From Acanthacorydalis orientalis (taxonomy: Eukaryota > Arthropoda > Insecta > Megaloptera > Corydalidae), in contig CM068315.1 in the NCBI GenBank assembly GCA_034766995.1, forward strand, positions 17,966,010 through 18,030,009: a stretch of 64,000 nucleotides of DNA, written 5' to 3'. Each line of letters begins with the position of its first letter. Within the stretch, counting starts at the first letter, position 1. A model generated the notes under the pieces. That model worked only from the letters and a program-made list of their open reading frames with translations, was not told where the DNA came from and did no database searches. This document shows, in pieces, positions 1 through 10,760 of the stretch. The position numbers were made by a program, and so were the translations under genes.

Positions 1-148
1 TAGATATTGAGTACTAATTTTATATTTAATTTATGTTCCATTTATAATTAATGAACATAAATCAGTAAACAATAGATTACTGGTTTAAGAATCAGATTTA
101 TAGTTTTTATATTAAAGTCAGTTAATATTATGATTATTTTAAAATGTA

Positions 149-253
149 TTAGGTTGGTAGGAAAATAATTGCGGTTTATGATCTTCAAATTCATATACAT
201 TTTTCTCAGATAGTAATTAATTATATTAATTGAAATAAGCACCATTAGATTCG
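149..253 (-). mobile_element. Cecropia-type mariner, 3' terminal fragment
   Basis: A mariner TIR (ttaggttggtaggaaa) follows a TA at 147-148. The next ~90 bases match, in reverse orientation, the 3' untranslated end of the near full-length copy at 20234-21359, including the segment equivalent to cgaaataagaaccattag. Homology fades near 253, before any catalytic-domain sequence, and no second TIR is seen. It is therefore a solo 3' end, not a complete short element. Confidence 0.7.
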
Positions 254-918
254 AAATTTTTATCATTTAACAAAATAACTTGTTTGTTGAAAAAATCAAC
301 ATTTTCCGCTTTAAGATTTTTATCTACATTTATAAAAAAATACTGATTAAAAATCGAAATTGACATCTATAATTTATTTCTTTTACAATAATCATTCATT
401 TAATTTACATATGTCCATATTTTTTATAAAAAAAAGCATACGTTTACACACACACTGATCATTTTCGTTCATTAGCACGGAGGAATCTATATTCCACATG
501 TAATAATAAGAGTCTGTCGATTTGTAACCATTCATCAAGCCGTTTAGTAAATGACAGCGTTTATGTGAACATCGTCAGGGCGAAGTAAACACACACAAAG
601 TTACAATATTCGTGATGTTCGGAGCCAATGAACGTGCACGGGCCGTCGAAAATTAAAATATCTGTCGGACGTCTTTTTCACTAACCTCTGCCGCACCAAC
701 AACAAACGTGTCTGGAATGTAACTCTTTGTCACTGTTCATAAAAATTTCGAATAATACATATTAATTCTTCACCACTCGAACGTTGTATCTGGTGTACGA
801 TTAAAAAAAAATTTCAAATGCAAATGAATTTATATATACGAGACATTTCAACACGTTTTAAAGTTCAACCGATTTAACCTATATGAACGTGTTCATTCAG
901 ATAAAACACTATATATTG

Positions 919-920
<2 letters not shown>

Positions 921-974
<54 letters not shown>

Positions 975-996
975 ATATATATATATATATATATAT
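921..996. repeat. (TA)n microsatellite, interrupted
   Basis: About 75 bases of TA dinucleotide repeat, broken once by ttg near 971. Any protein frame across it is only alternating Tyr and Ile. Confidence 0.97.
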
Positions 997-2282
997 TCGA
1001 GTATGTACAAGAATTATTGTTGAATTATTTCAAACACATCCGACATATTTTATGCAAGATGATTTTATAAATCATTACGGCGATAGAAACATAAATTGCG
1101 ATCTCTTGTAAAACAATTCAAACAAATCAATTAATTTCAACATCAATACACGAATACTTTTCGGAAAGCAATATATCCGATGTCGATATACAAGTAAGGT
1201 ATAGTGCGTTGATGTGGAAGACTTCTTTTTATGATGCCTTTTTTATATTTAATAAATTTCCTGTAAACGAAAACCAATAATATGAATATTTTATGCCGTG
1301 TTTGATTCATATTTGATCGAGTGGTTTATTAACGAATACGTTTTTTCATCGGAAAAATGTTTTATACTTAATATAAATTTCACTGAAAGTTTTTTTTCTG
1401 AAAAGTATTGAATTTTGAATTTCTGCAATGTTTTTTTAATATAATAAAATTTTAAAAATGATTTAATTGAATATTAAATCAGTAAAAAAGTTTTTATTAA
1501 AGTACATAAAACTATTACGCGACAAATTATTCAACATTTCAATTATTTACAGAATCTTTCTGAGAAACAATTTTGTTTTCTGATTAAATTTTCTATTTAA
1601 CACTTACAGAATCCTCTGGAAAATGGCATGTAATGTAATCACTGTCTAGTACTGATATAACTCTACTTGGTTCAGAGTATTATGTTTTGATTTATTTTAA
1701 TGAAAACCGTTTGTTTGATTGGAAAATGCCATTTTATGAACGTAAGAGAAATATTATGGTCATTAGAAAACAAATTAGTTTCTAACACATATAAAACACA
1801 TATTTCCTTTAAGCATGTCTAAATTATTATCCTTTTTAATATCCATGCAAAGACACATTTGAGGAATCACACTTTTATTAACTTTGCTATTACAAGGACT
1901 TATGAATTATTATTTTTAATCAATCTTCAGTAAGTTTAATTGATTTTGATTTATTTTTCACTATATCATATATTATGTTTTCTTTTTATTAAGTTTGTAA
2001 TAATAATAATTGAAAATACACCTGCTGAGGATAGAAATTTGAGAGAGATTCCATTAGGAGGATAAAGAATTATTTTTTACTGATTTCTCTTACCAATCAG
2101 CAGTATCCTGAATATGCAGAAATTCCACCTATCCTAAATATAAAGCTTTTGTGAAAAATTTAACACTTTTTTGCAACTATAATATATGTTTTTATATCTG
2201 TGATCCCATTAATACGATGTCGTATTGAATCGACTGTGTTTTCTACTCCTAATTTCAGAACGAGCGCATCTTTAAGTAGATT

Positions 2283-2361
2283 TTGAAGACTAATTTTGAA
2301 ATCGATTTATTTTCTATTTATATATGTTTTGGAGAATATAGATTTCAAAATTAATCTTCAA
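2283..2361. repeat. Inverted repeat forming a miRNA-like hairpin
   Basis: The arm at 2283-2303 pairs with 2341-2361 over 21 bases with one mismatch (a G-T type difference) around a 37-base loop. The loop base allows some further imperfect pairing. No TIR or TA flank resembling the local mariners is seen. It could be a small RNA precursor, a tiny MITE or chance in AT-rich DNA; the sequence alone does not decide. Confidence 0.5.
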
Positions 2362-2586
2362 CACTCATTCGAAAAATAATAGTGAGAAATATATAGTTGA
2401 TTTTAAAGAATGTAGACCAAGAGGACATTTTTTCTTGCATTTCAATACAATTTAATTAATCTTCTTTCTGAAATCAAAAATTTTAAAAAAAATATTGCTT
2501 TTTTCTACAAAATATTTTTAAATAAAGAAAGTTTGGATAATCATTTATTAAAATTAAAAACGTCTTTAATGGAAAAAATATTTATA

Positions 2587-3148
2587 TTAGGTTAATAGAA
2601 AATTAATTGCGGTTTATGCACTCATTTGTCAAGTTTTTTTTATTTTCTTAGCTGTCTTAAGTGGTTCAGATCTGTTCGATAAATCACACCTATATTTTAA
2701 CAAGCTTTCAAATTGTTGTGCGATGTTCTGATTCAATTAACGGGTTCAGTTGGTTGTTATGGGTTAAAGAAGTAAGCCTGAGATCTTATTCATCTTCAAG
2801 GCTTTCGTCGTCAGCATAAAATTTTTGGAACTACCATTGCACTGTACGTTCCTTAACAGTACCCGCATCAAAAGCATTGTTTACTTTACAAGTATTTTCT
2901 GCTGCTTTACCACCCATTTTGAGTTCATATAAAAATTGCTCTTATTTACTCCTCTTGTATCTCTAATTCAATAGCCCAATCTGAAGTAAAATTAATGATA
3001 AAACCAAAGTCATTGTTACTAAAATACAGACCGAAATTCACTTTAAAATAATATTAACATGAACTCGATGAAATAACCCCTTTATTGAAAAAAAATTGTG
3101 GTCAGAGTTCAGTGAACAAAAACCGCCATTATATTCCTACTAATCTAA
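2587..3148 (-). mobile_element. Cecropia-type mariner, internally deleted
   Basis: A 562-base element with TIRs (ttaggttaatagaaaatt at the left; the inverted ccgccattatattcctac..taatctaa at the right) and TA on both sides (2585-2586 and 3149-3150). On the minus strand it keeps the 5' untranslated region and the N-terminal helix-turn-helix coding region, with decayed motifs such as the WWFQK-like stretch. It then jumps from the segment encoding the KKLDKW-like linker straight to the 3' TIR, so the whole DD34D catalytic domain is gone. The deletion junction looks the same as in the copy at 7555-8089. Confidence 0.85.
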
Positions 3149-3675
3149 TATTTAAGGAAGGTACGTATTTTTGAATATTAGAAAGGAGTAATACAAAATG
3201 TTTGACCCTTAGTTTTCGCATAATTACATCGAGGAAAAAAAATAGATACATGATGTATATCATTAATTTTATTTAATGTTTGAATTATTAATATTCCTTT
3301 TGAATTGAAATTACTAATGCTGTAATAACAAATATCAATCCGTATTTTTTGTTAATATCGGCTTCTTGAATATTATTTTATCATTGAATTTGCAACAAGA
3401 CGTATTTTATGAACAAACGATCTCAAAAATAATAATTAAACTAACTGAAAGGAAGTTATTTCCATTTTCTCGAGAACTCATTATTTAAAATAACTTCCAT
3501 TAAAATAATAATATAGTCTGTAAGTAAATAATTAGTTTGTATATTGAAGCCTGTGTTTTTAATTCTTGAATTCCGTTAGATAGAAGTGAAAAGTATCAAA
3601 AGATGAGAATTTACTTTTATTACCGGCTTATAATTGAACTCTGTGCATTTAAATAACTATTTGTAATTAAATATT

Positions 3676-3700
3676 TATATATATATATATATATATATAT
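3676..3700. repeat. (TA)n microsatellite
   Basis: About 25 bases of TA repeat. Confidence 0.9.
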
Positions 3701-4114
3701 AAAGAGATTACGTTCTTTAATATAATAATTTGCATTGCAAAACCAACAAATTCCCGAAGATGTGACGTAAAACAATTAAATAGAAAGATATTCGAGAATA
3801 ATTTCATATCCAGTGTCTTGAAACGAATAAAATGTAAAATAACATATAAAACGAACAACACACGAAATTGTAATTCAATCCATGTTCTTCACGCCTACTG
3901 TGAACAAGAAGTTTTATTGACAATTATAACAAAATAAAGAAGATAAGATATTTAACATTTTTTTTATTCCGTCGTTTAATAATGTTGTCTTTACAAACAT
4001 AAGGAATTTTTTCATCAAAAAAATATCACTCAATAAAATATGCATAGGTAACACAACTTACATTTATTTAATGTTCCATAAATCAACTAGAAATTTCTTG
4101 AAACGTCTCACATA

Positions 4115-4116
<2 letters not shown>

Positions 4117-4163
<47 letters not shown>

Positions 4164-4175
4164 TACATATATGTA
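4117..4175. repeat. (TA)n microsatellite with TACA interruptions
   Basis: TA repeat of about 55 bases, ending in tacatatatacatatatgtatg variants. Confidence 0.93.
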
Positions 4176-4967
4176 TGTTTGTACAATGAATTTTAATTAT
4201 AATGGTTACGTAAGTAGATTTTAGGTTTCGCTGTAAAAACGGAATTAAAGTTCGTCCGTTTAATCGCTAATAAAATGTACAAGTTATTTGACAGGCCGGA
4301 CGAAAACATGCCGTAATTTAGAAACAGTAGGTTGTTTTCAATTTTACCTGTCTATAAATACGAATATTTAGAAAAAAACATACGGTGTGAATGCGACAGT
4401 GGAAGCCAATAATAGTAATAATACCGATAATAAACATTTTCAGCGTCGATGTAAATCACATTGAATGTGTTTTCATTAGATTTCGACTTCAAAACTCTTA
4501 TACGTTCTTCGGGAATTGGAATATGTTCGAAATTTATCATGATTCGAATTCAAATTTATATATTTAATCATAAATCGATTCAGTTTCATTTTTTTATGTG
4601 AGATGTAATCAAAAAATTTAAAGTTAACATTTATTTCAAAGAAAAAATATGTAAGGAACAGAATAATATTTTTCTCTACCTTTGCGCTCTGAAGTTAATG
4701 GGATTTCCAGTGAAACACGTATGAGAAAAAATCAAAAATGATTAATAATAATTTATTGAAGATTTTTGAGCAGATTTTTTTTGTAGTTTGTGAAATGTTA
4801 AATAATTCGATTGTGGAAGTGAACTTATTCACAATATCCGAATTTATTATGAAGAAATATACATTTAATAAATGTGCTATTTCCTTCAAAGTTATCTCTT
4901 TCAAGTGATGTCTGCTTGTTTAAATGTTATTGTAAATTTTGGAAACGATTCTAGAAATATTCTATTA

Positions 4968-6229
4968 TTGGATAGGAACTAAAGTTCATGACGTTTTTAA
5001 GGTGAAACTGAAAGGTAGTGTTAACTTATTTATACATATATTTATTCTAAAACATATGCGCCATTTTCATCAACCACCTTTCGCCATCTTTCACGTAGTT
5101 TCATAATTCCGTCCACTCAGAACTTGGCATTTTTCTGGGCAATGAATTGATCCAGGTGGTTTCTGCAGGTTTCCAGTGAAGTGAAGTTTTTTACATTAAG
5201 TGAATTTGTAGCGACCGGAACTAATGGTAATCTGAAGGTGCAAGATCAGATGAATATAACGGGTGAGGTAGGACGTCCCAGTAAAACTGCACCAATTTCT
5301 GCCAGGTCTTCAGAGACGTGAAGTCTATTGTTGTCTTCGTGGGAAACGACATCCTTCCGATTGGTCAATTTTGGACACTTTTGATCGATTTTTACATTTA
5401 ATTGCTCCAATTGATTACTTCTTCGAATTTATCTTCTGATTAATTGGGAGGAGCTCTTAATGCACAACGCCCATCCAATCTCACCAAATACACAAAATCA
5501 CTCCTTCGGATGAAGACCTAATTTTGAAATGGTTAACGGAGGCTCATTTCGTTTTCCTCAAGATATTTTTCGATGCACATTATTGTAGACAATCTATTTT
5601 TCATCATCCGTGATTAATCGTTTCAGAAACGGGTCGTTTTGGTTTATTTTAAGGAGCGAATCACCGACAAAAATGTGTTACATTAATTACTTTCAGTCAA
5701 GTTATGAGGTACCTAAACATCATAGCGATTCACTTATCCAAGTGTCTCTAAATGCCTTAAAATACTCGTATGAGACACTTGCAGTATCTCTCCGTCGTGT
5801 CGTGTAACGTCGATTATTTACAATAAATGTTGCAATTTTCTCAACAACTGCAGGTCTACCGGAATGTTCTCAATTCTCTAAGTCGAATTTTCCATCTATA
5901 ATTGAGTGAACCACTTTCGAATAGTACTATCAGCTACGGCACCTTCTCAATAAACGGCAGATATCTTTTTTGCTGACTGTGCATTGCTTTTTCCTCTCTG
6001 GAAATAAAACAGCATCAAATGACGAGAATGTACCTTATGTTCTTCTATTTTCAATTTTAAATTTGACAAACTTAAAATTCACAAAATTGCACAAAATAGC
6101 AGAGGAGAAACATTAAAATGTCACCTATCAAAGTAACAAATATGGAGTCATGACATATAATCGAGCTGTGCGTGAAACTGCAATTAATGACATGTGTTGG
6201 AAAACGCAAAAAATATTGTTCCAACCCAA
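4968..6229 (-). mobile_element. Irritans-type mariner, full length but decayed
   Basis: 1262 bases bounded by TIRs (ttggataggaac at the left; inverted ttgggttggaacaatatt at the right), with TA at 4966-4967 and 6230-6231. The size is that of a complete mariner. The left TIR has diverged strongly from the right. The transposase is on the minus strand and is described separately. Confidence 0.85.
5042..6030 (-). pseudogene. Mariner transposase pseudogene (irritans type)
   Basis: Read in several frames on the minus strand, this gives the order typical of a mariner transposase. There is a degraded N-terminal helix-turn-helix, then a stretch like FLKRLITDDEK with D1, then WDWMGVVH, then KLTNRKDVVSHEDN with D2. 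It closes with a C-terminal block (HLDQFIAQKNAKF, GIMKLRERWRKVVDENG) just before the stop at about 5042. Stops and frameshifts are frequent, including a stop after DDEK, and the third catalytic segment is scrambled. It cannot encode an active enzyme. Confidence 0.8.
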
Positions 6230-7554
6230 TATAATGTGACTATAAACATAACTAATCTTTTTAAACATGGGGCGATTAATCAATTTAAACCCTTAATGCA
6301 TAAATTTACACACTGAATAATTAGTATAACCGAAATAAGAATAATCAATTTGAAAAATTCACAATTATGAAATCTATAAATAAAAAAAGTCACGAATATA
6401 GTTTTGATTTTACAGCACTGATTACTAATTATTCGATCAGCCATATACTGATTTTAAAATAAATATTAAAGTATTTTTTCAATTCTTTGCGATTTTTAAA
6501 TATCAATTTATGATTAGATTTTTTCAACCAAAAAAAAAAACTGGTAATAAAAATAAATTAAGCGTCATTTATTTTCATATAATCAAACAGTAGACGAATG
6601 TAAAATTTCCAATGTTGTTCTTCTCTACGCATTCAAATTCAATATAATTATGTACGACGAGCGCTCACTTATTCGTACATGAATGCGTGAATGTGTGTAA
6701 AAGTACAAGAAAAAAAAGTACGGTAAACAATCTTTAAATAATCATTACTCATGTGGACATTGATACATCCTAACATAACTTTAAATCATTTACAACCGGT
6801 GTTTAAGCGGTAACGAACGCGAGTTATCCAAATTACTCTTAATCATAGCTGTTTATGTGTAAATCGCATACAATTTATATGGTCATCTGTTTGACGAAAT
6901 TCTTCGAGGCGCACGAAACCCACTTAAAACGTTTCGAAATCACTCATCGTCCCGGGCGAATGATATTAATGAGCGTATGGTGTGTTTGAACGGAGTTGTT
7001 CGCCGTCGATGTCTAATAACCACCACCTATCGTGACAAAATATACTAAAACACGTGTTATATGCGCCGCTATACGAAGTTATTATTTTAAATTACCTATT
7101 TAGCCAACCGTTCAATCAGAACTCATTGCCAAGTAAAATAGACTAAAGATTTATGCAACGCCGGTGAATCGTAATTGAGATATTTTTTCTAAATGTTACA
7201 CGACGCTGAATATTTCAAAGACTCACGAACGTGTTAAAAAAACAGTAATTTTATTGGGAAATATAATTTTTTTCAATAGAGGTGGTGATAATACATTTTT
7301 AAAATGAATTTATTTCGATTAATCTGTCTATAAGTATTTTCTGTTAAGAGATCGAAAATTTATACCGCCTCTAAATCAATATGGTTTGGTTTTATATTTG
7401 AATTAAAAAACAACTAAATCTATATTCAAAACAAATATACACATGTAATTATGTAATAAACTCGAGTAAAAATTTACTTTGAATCAATTGGAAAATCGAT
7501 TCAGATCGAATAAAAAAACAAACATTTTTTTATTTTACAAAAAAGCCTATAGTA
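6230..7554. other. Non-coding interval with a CpG-bearing patch
   Basis: No gene seen. Bases ~6640-7110 are distinctly less AT-rich and more complex (cccgggcg, gtcgatgtc and similar words) than their surroundings. This is a candidate for regulatory DNA by composition only. The flanks are plain AT-rich sequence. Confidence 0.5.
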
Positions 7555-8089
7555 TTAGGTTAGTAGGAAAATAATTGAGGTTTTTGTTTTCTGAATTCTG
7601 ACCTTAATTTGTTTCAATGAAAGTTTCATTTCATCGTGTTTATGTTAATATTATTTTAAAGTGCATTTTTCAGTCTGTATTTTGTTAACATCGACTTTAT
7701 TGATTTTGCTTCAAATTGGGCTATTGAATTAAATATGGAAAAAGAACAAATAAGAACATTTTTATATGTGTACAAAATGAATGGTAAATCAGCAGAAATT
7801 ACTCGTAAGCTAAACGATGCTTTTGGTGTGGGTAGTATTAATGAATGTACACTGCAATGGTGGTTCCAAAAATGTTGTGTTGGGGACGAGAGCGTTGAAA
7901 ATGAAAATGGTCGCGGACGTCCTTCTTCAGTTGCGTTAGTTGCATCATAACCACACACAACAATTCGAGAGATTACACAACAGTTAGGTGTTAGTCATCC
8001 AATAATTCTGGACTACTTAAAACATCTAGGAAAATCAAAAAACTTGACAAATAGGTGCATAATCCGAAATTATTTTTCTACAGACCTAA
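7555..8089 (+). mobile_element. Cecropia-type mariner, internally deleted
   Basis: 535 bases with TIRs (ttaggttagtaggaaaat; inverted end attatttttctacagaccta) and TA at 7553-7554 and 8090-8091. It keeps the 5' untranslated region and the DNA-binding domain, then passes from the LGKSKNLTNR-like linker directly into the 3' TIR. It shares its deletion breakpoint with 2587-3148, so one internally deleted copy may have been mobilised in trans and given rise to both. Confidence 0.88.
7735..8065 (+). pseudogene. Mariner DNA-binding domain, catalytic domain deleted
   Basis: Starts at ATG 7735. The first 71 codons are open and give the mariner N-terminal helix-turn-helix: MEKEQIRTFLYVYKMNGKSA, then RKLNDAFG, then LQWWFQK, then the GRGRPSS AT-hook-like linker. 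After a stop at 7948-7950 the same frame continues with TIREITQQLGVSHPIILDYL, the second helix-turn-helix, up to the deletion. No DD34D residues remain. Intact copies of this family encode about 345 residues. If translated, it could at most bind TIRs. Confidence 0.75.
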
Positions 8090-9493
8090 TAATTATAAAA
8101 ATAAAAAATATAATTCCAAAAGTATTCAGTAAACAAATTCAAATATGGAATAAGTATTATTTAATATATGTTTTAATAAAATAAAAAACATTCCTGGTAT
8201 TGTCACTGAATTCAATATCAAAAATACATCAATCAGTAATAAAATGTACAATCAAAAATGTTCCTTATCAAAATGTTCAATAATTGATTGTAGTTTTTTA
8301 AATTTATTTCTAATATTTCACTGTAATAATTTGAAACATTTAATCTTTAAATAATTAAACAAATAATAGTAACAATCATATATATTTGAAATGGAAATAT
8401 AACCAAACATAAATGCATGTATGTGTGTTCAAATATGTATGAACGTTGTGACGAGCGGGATAATTAAGGAGACAAATCATGTTTATGCACTACGAAATGT
8501 TCTTTCCGTAACTCACCTGTAATTAAACAAGTTTTATGAAAAACGCGCGTTTAATGATAATTGCACGGCCTCATAGTTTAATTAAATTTTGATTGTTAAT
8601 GAAGAGCAACACGTGGATGGTAATATATACAGAGAATACCAATTATGTCATTACGCTATGTCAGTATATAATTACAATGAAAGACAGGATGTATCCATCA
8701 CGACAATTCGCATCCATTCCCTTTGTCTGCGCGCACAGGTATTCACGAGTGATATTCAAATTCAATATACAAACTGTTGATGCCATCTTGTAATAATTTA
8801 TTATACTTCTGTTGTATTTAAATAGGAGGAATAAATTATACACGCCGTGCTTAGAGTGTGATTTTACGATACGTGCACGGGTTCGATGCGCTCACATTAT
8901 AAACGCGCCGAATATTATTCGAGATATGCAGATACTAGGAAATCTTTATTATAGAACATGTACAGAACACTCGAAGGATAGAATGTGAATGTTGACGCAG
9001 ACATACGTGCCGTTTTGATCTTCGGATCGACTCGGATAATCATTTATCCGCTCTCACCTCCGGACATATAATTACCGTTTTTATCTCGAAAAACAAATAA
9101 TCCGAACGGATTCAACGCTGCAAATAATCCGACAACAATCCGGAAAAAACGAACAGAACAGACACGATTGAACATCAAATCTATGTAATCGTTTTAATTA
9201 TAAATTCCAACGATCGTTATAATACTGATGATTGATAACAGGTCTCCTTTGAATAACATGTGGAATAACAGGAGCATGATTCGTTTGAAACCTTCTGAAT
9301 TCTGAAAATAGTTTCTCCGAACAATTTATTTTCAGTTTTTATTTACAATAACGAAAAAGACTAGTAATTTATTTCAGAATATAGTTTTAAAAATTTAAAT
9401 AATTTAAAAGTTGAAATCATAGATTACAAAAGCATATATATCTTTTAATTAGAATAGTTCTTTCGTGATGGGAAATTTAATATTAGAAATATA
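8090..9493. other. Non-coding interval with a CpG-bearing patch
   Basis: No gene supported. Bases ~8430-9190 are of higher complexity with many CpG words (cgtgcacggg, ggttcgatgcgctc, cgccgaat, ggatcgactcgg), unlike the AT-rich flanks. Short overlapping frames near 8590-8840 on both strands have no recognisable domain. Confidence 0.5.
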
Positions 9494-10760
9494 TTGGGTT
9501 GGTGTAAAAATAATTGCTTTTTTATCATTTTAATTTTAGCGCCGATTTTCTAGTTACCATTACCTTATGATATATACATGTGATACATCATTGTAAACAA
9601 TGAAATTATCACTACTGATTTCAGCTTATATATGTTTCTTTTCATTCTTTAGTATTGTTGGATATAACTTCTTAAATTAGTCATAGAATTTTGTTGTACG
9701 AATTTAAATCGGGACGTAAAGCATCAGAAACTGATCGAAATATCAAATTTGTTTTTGGTGAAGAGTCAATTAGTGAACGTACCGCTCAATACTGGTTCGA
9801 AAAAATTCGTAATGTAAACGAAAGCTTTGATGATGAGAAGGGTCGTGGACGTTCTTCAGCTATAGACAATAACTATTTAAGAAACATTATTGAAGCGGAC
9901 TCACATAAAACAACTCGAAAGGTGGCAGAAGAACACAATTTTGATTATTCAACAGTTGTCTGATATTTGAGTCTAATTGGATAAACAAAAAAGCTGGATA
10001 AATGGGTGCCTTATGAATTAAATGAACATCAAGCAATTTGGCGATACGAAGTCTGTTCTGCGCTTCTTTTGCGTAACAAAAATTATCCATTTCTTGAGCA
10101 CATTGTGAAATGTTATGAAAAGTGGATTTCCTACAACAATCAGAAAAGTTCAACACAGTAGTTAGACCGAGAAGAAGCATCAAAACAGTTTCCTAAGCTG
10201 AAGTTTCATAAAAAAAAATGTATGGTCACTGTTTGTTGATCGGCAAGTGGCATCATTCACTACAACTTCTTAAATCCTGGTGAAACAATAACAGCAGAAA
10301 AATATTGTCAGGAAATTAAAAAAATGCATAAGAAGTTGCATCATTTATGAGCAGCATTAGTCAGTCGAAAAGGACCAATTCTTCTTCATTACAACGCCCG
10401 ATCATACGTCTCCTAATGACTAAAAAAAATAAATGAGTTGGGTTATGACACCTTATCTAACTCACTTTATTCTCTGGACCTGTTTCTGATAGATTATCAT
10501 TTTTTTTAAAAACATTTGTATAATTTCCTACGAGAGATGATTTTCAAAGATCAAGTATCAGCTCAAAGCGCTTTCGGTGAATCGTTAATTCCAGGACTAC
10601 AGAATTCTATCTTGTAGGAATTAAGAAACTTATTTTCCGCTGAGAAAAATGTTTGCAGGCCAATGATTTTTATTTTGATTAAAAATAAAAATTTTAACTG
10701 AGATATATGGGTCTTTATACTCGATACGAAAAAACCGCAATTATTTTTGCACCAACCTAA
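9494..10760 (+). mobile_element. Cecropia-type mariner, full length but decayed
   Basis: 1267 bases with matching TIRs (ttgggttggtgtaaaaat; inverted attatttttgcaccaaccta) and TA at 9492-9493 and 10761-10762. This is the complete size and serves as the local reference for the 'ggttggtgcaaa' sub-lineage also found at 26801, 57014 and 57513. The right TIR is closer to the canonical form than the left. Confidence 0.9.
9691..10690 (+). pseudogene. Mariner transposase pseudogene (cecropia type)
   Basis: Codons 9691-9963 are open and encode the helix-turn-helix region (MLYEFKSGRKASETD, then AQYWFEK, then GRGRSSAIDNN, then NIIEADSHKTTRKVAEEHN). Further segments follow in shifted frames: LDKWVPYELNEHQ, ITAEKYCQEIKKMHKKLHHL, and LVSRKGPILLHYNAR. 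In that last one the second catalytic Asp is replaced by Tyr (HYN for HDN). Next are INELGYDTL, LFLIDYHFF with D3, and NFLREMIFKDQ. Several stops and frameshifts interrupt it. The D1 block (GDEKW-like) has become CYEKW. Confidence 0.8.

Larger units (their letters stand above)
254..2586. other. AT-rich non-coding interval
   Basis: No supported gene. A more complex patch with CpG dinucleotides lies at about 440-740. The rest is AT-rich, with a (TA)n array at 921-996 and an inverted repeat at 2283-2361. The short open frames here are poly-Tyr/Ile translations of the TA repeat or random. Confidence 0.6.
3149..4967. other. AT-rich non-coding interval
   Basis: No gene or recognisable transposon. 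It contains two (TA)n arrays and otherwise unstructured AT-rich sequence, with a few CpG-bearing bases around 4200-4330. Confidence 0.6.

Noticed and set aside
8860..8910. tRNA-like ggttcgatgc word
   Set aside because: No acceptor or anticodon stem could be formed around it.
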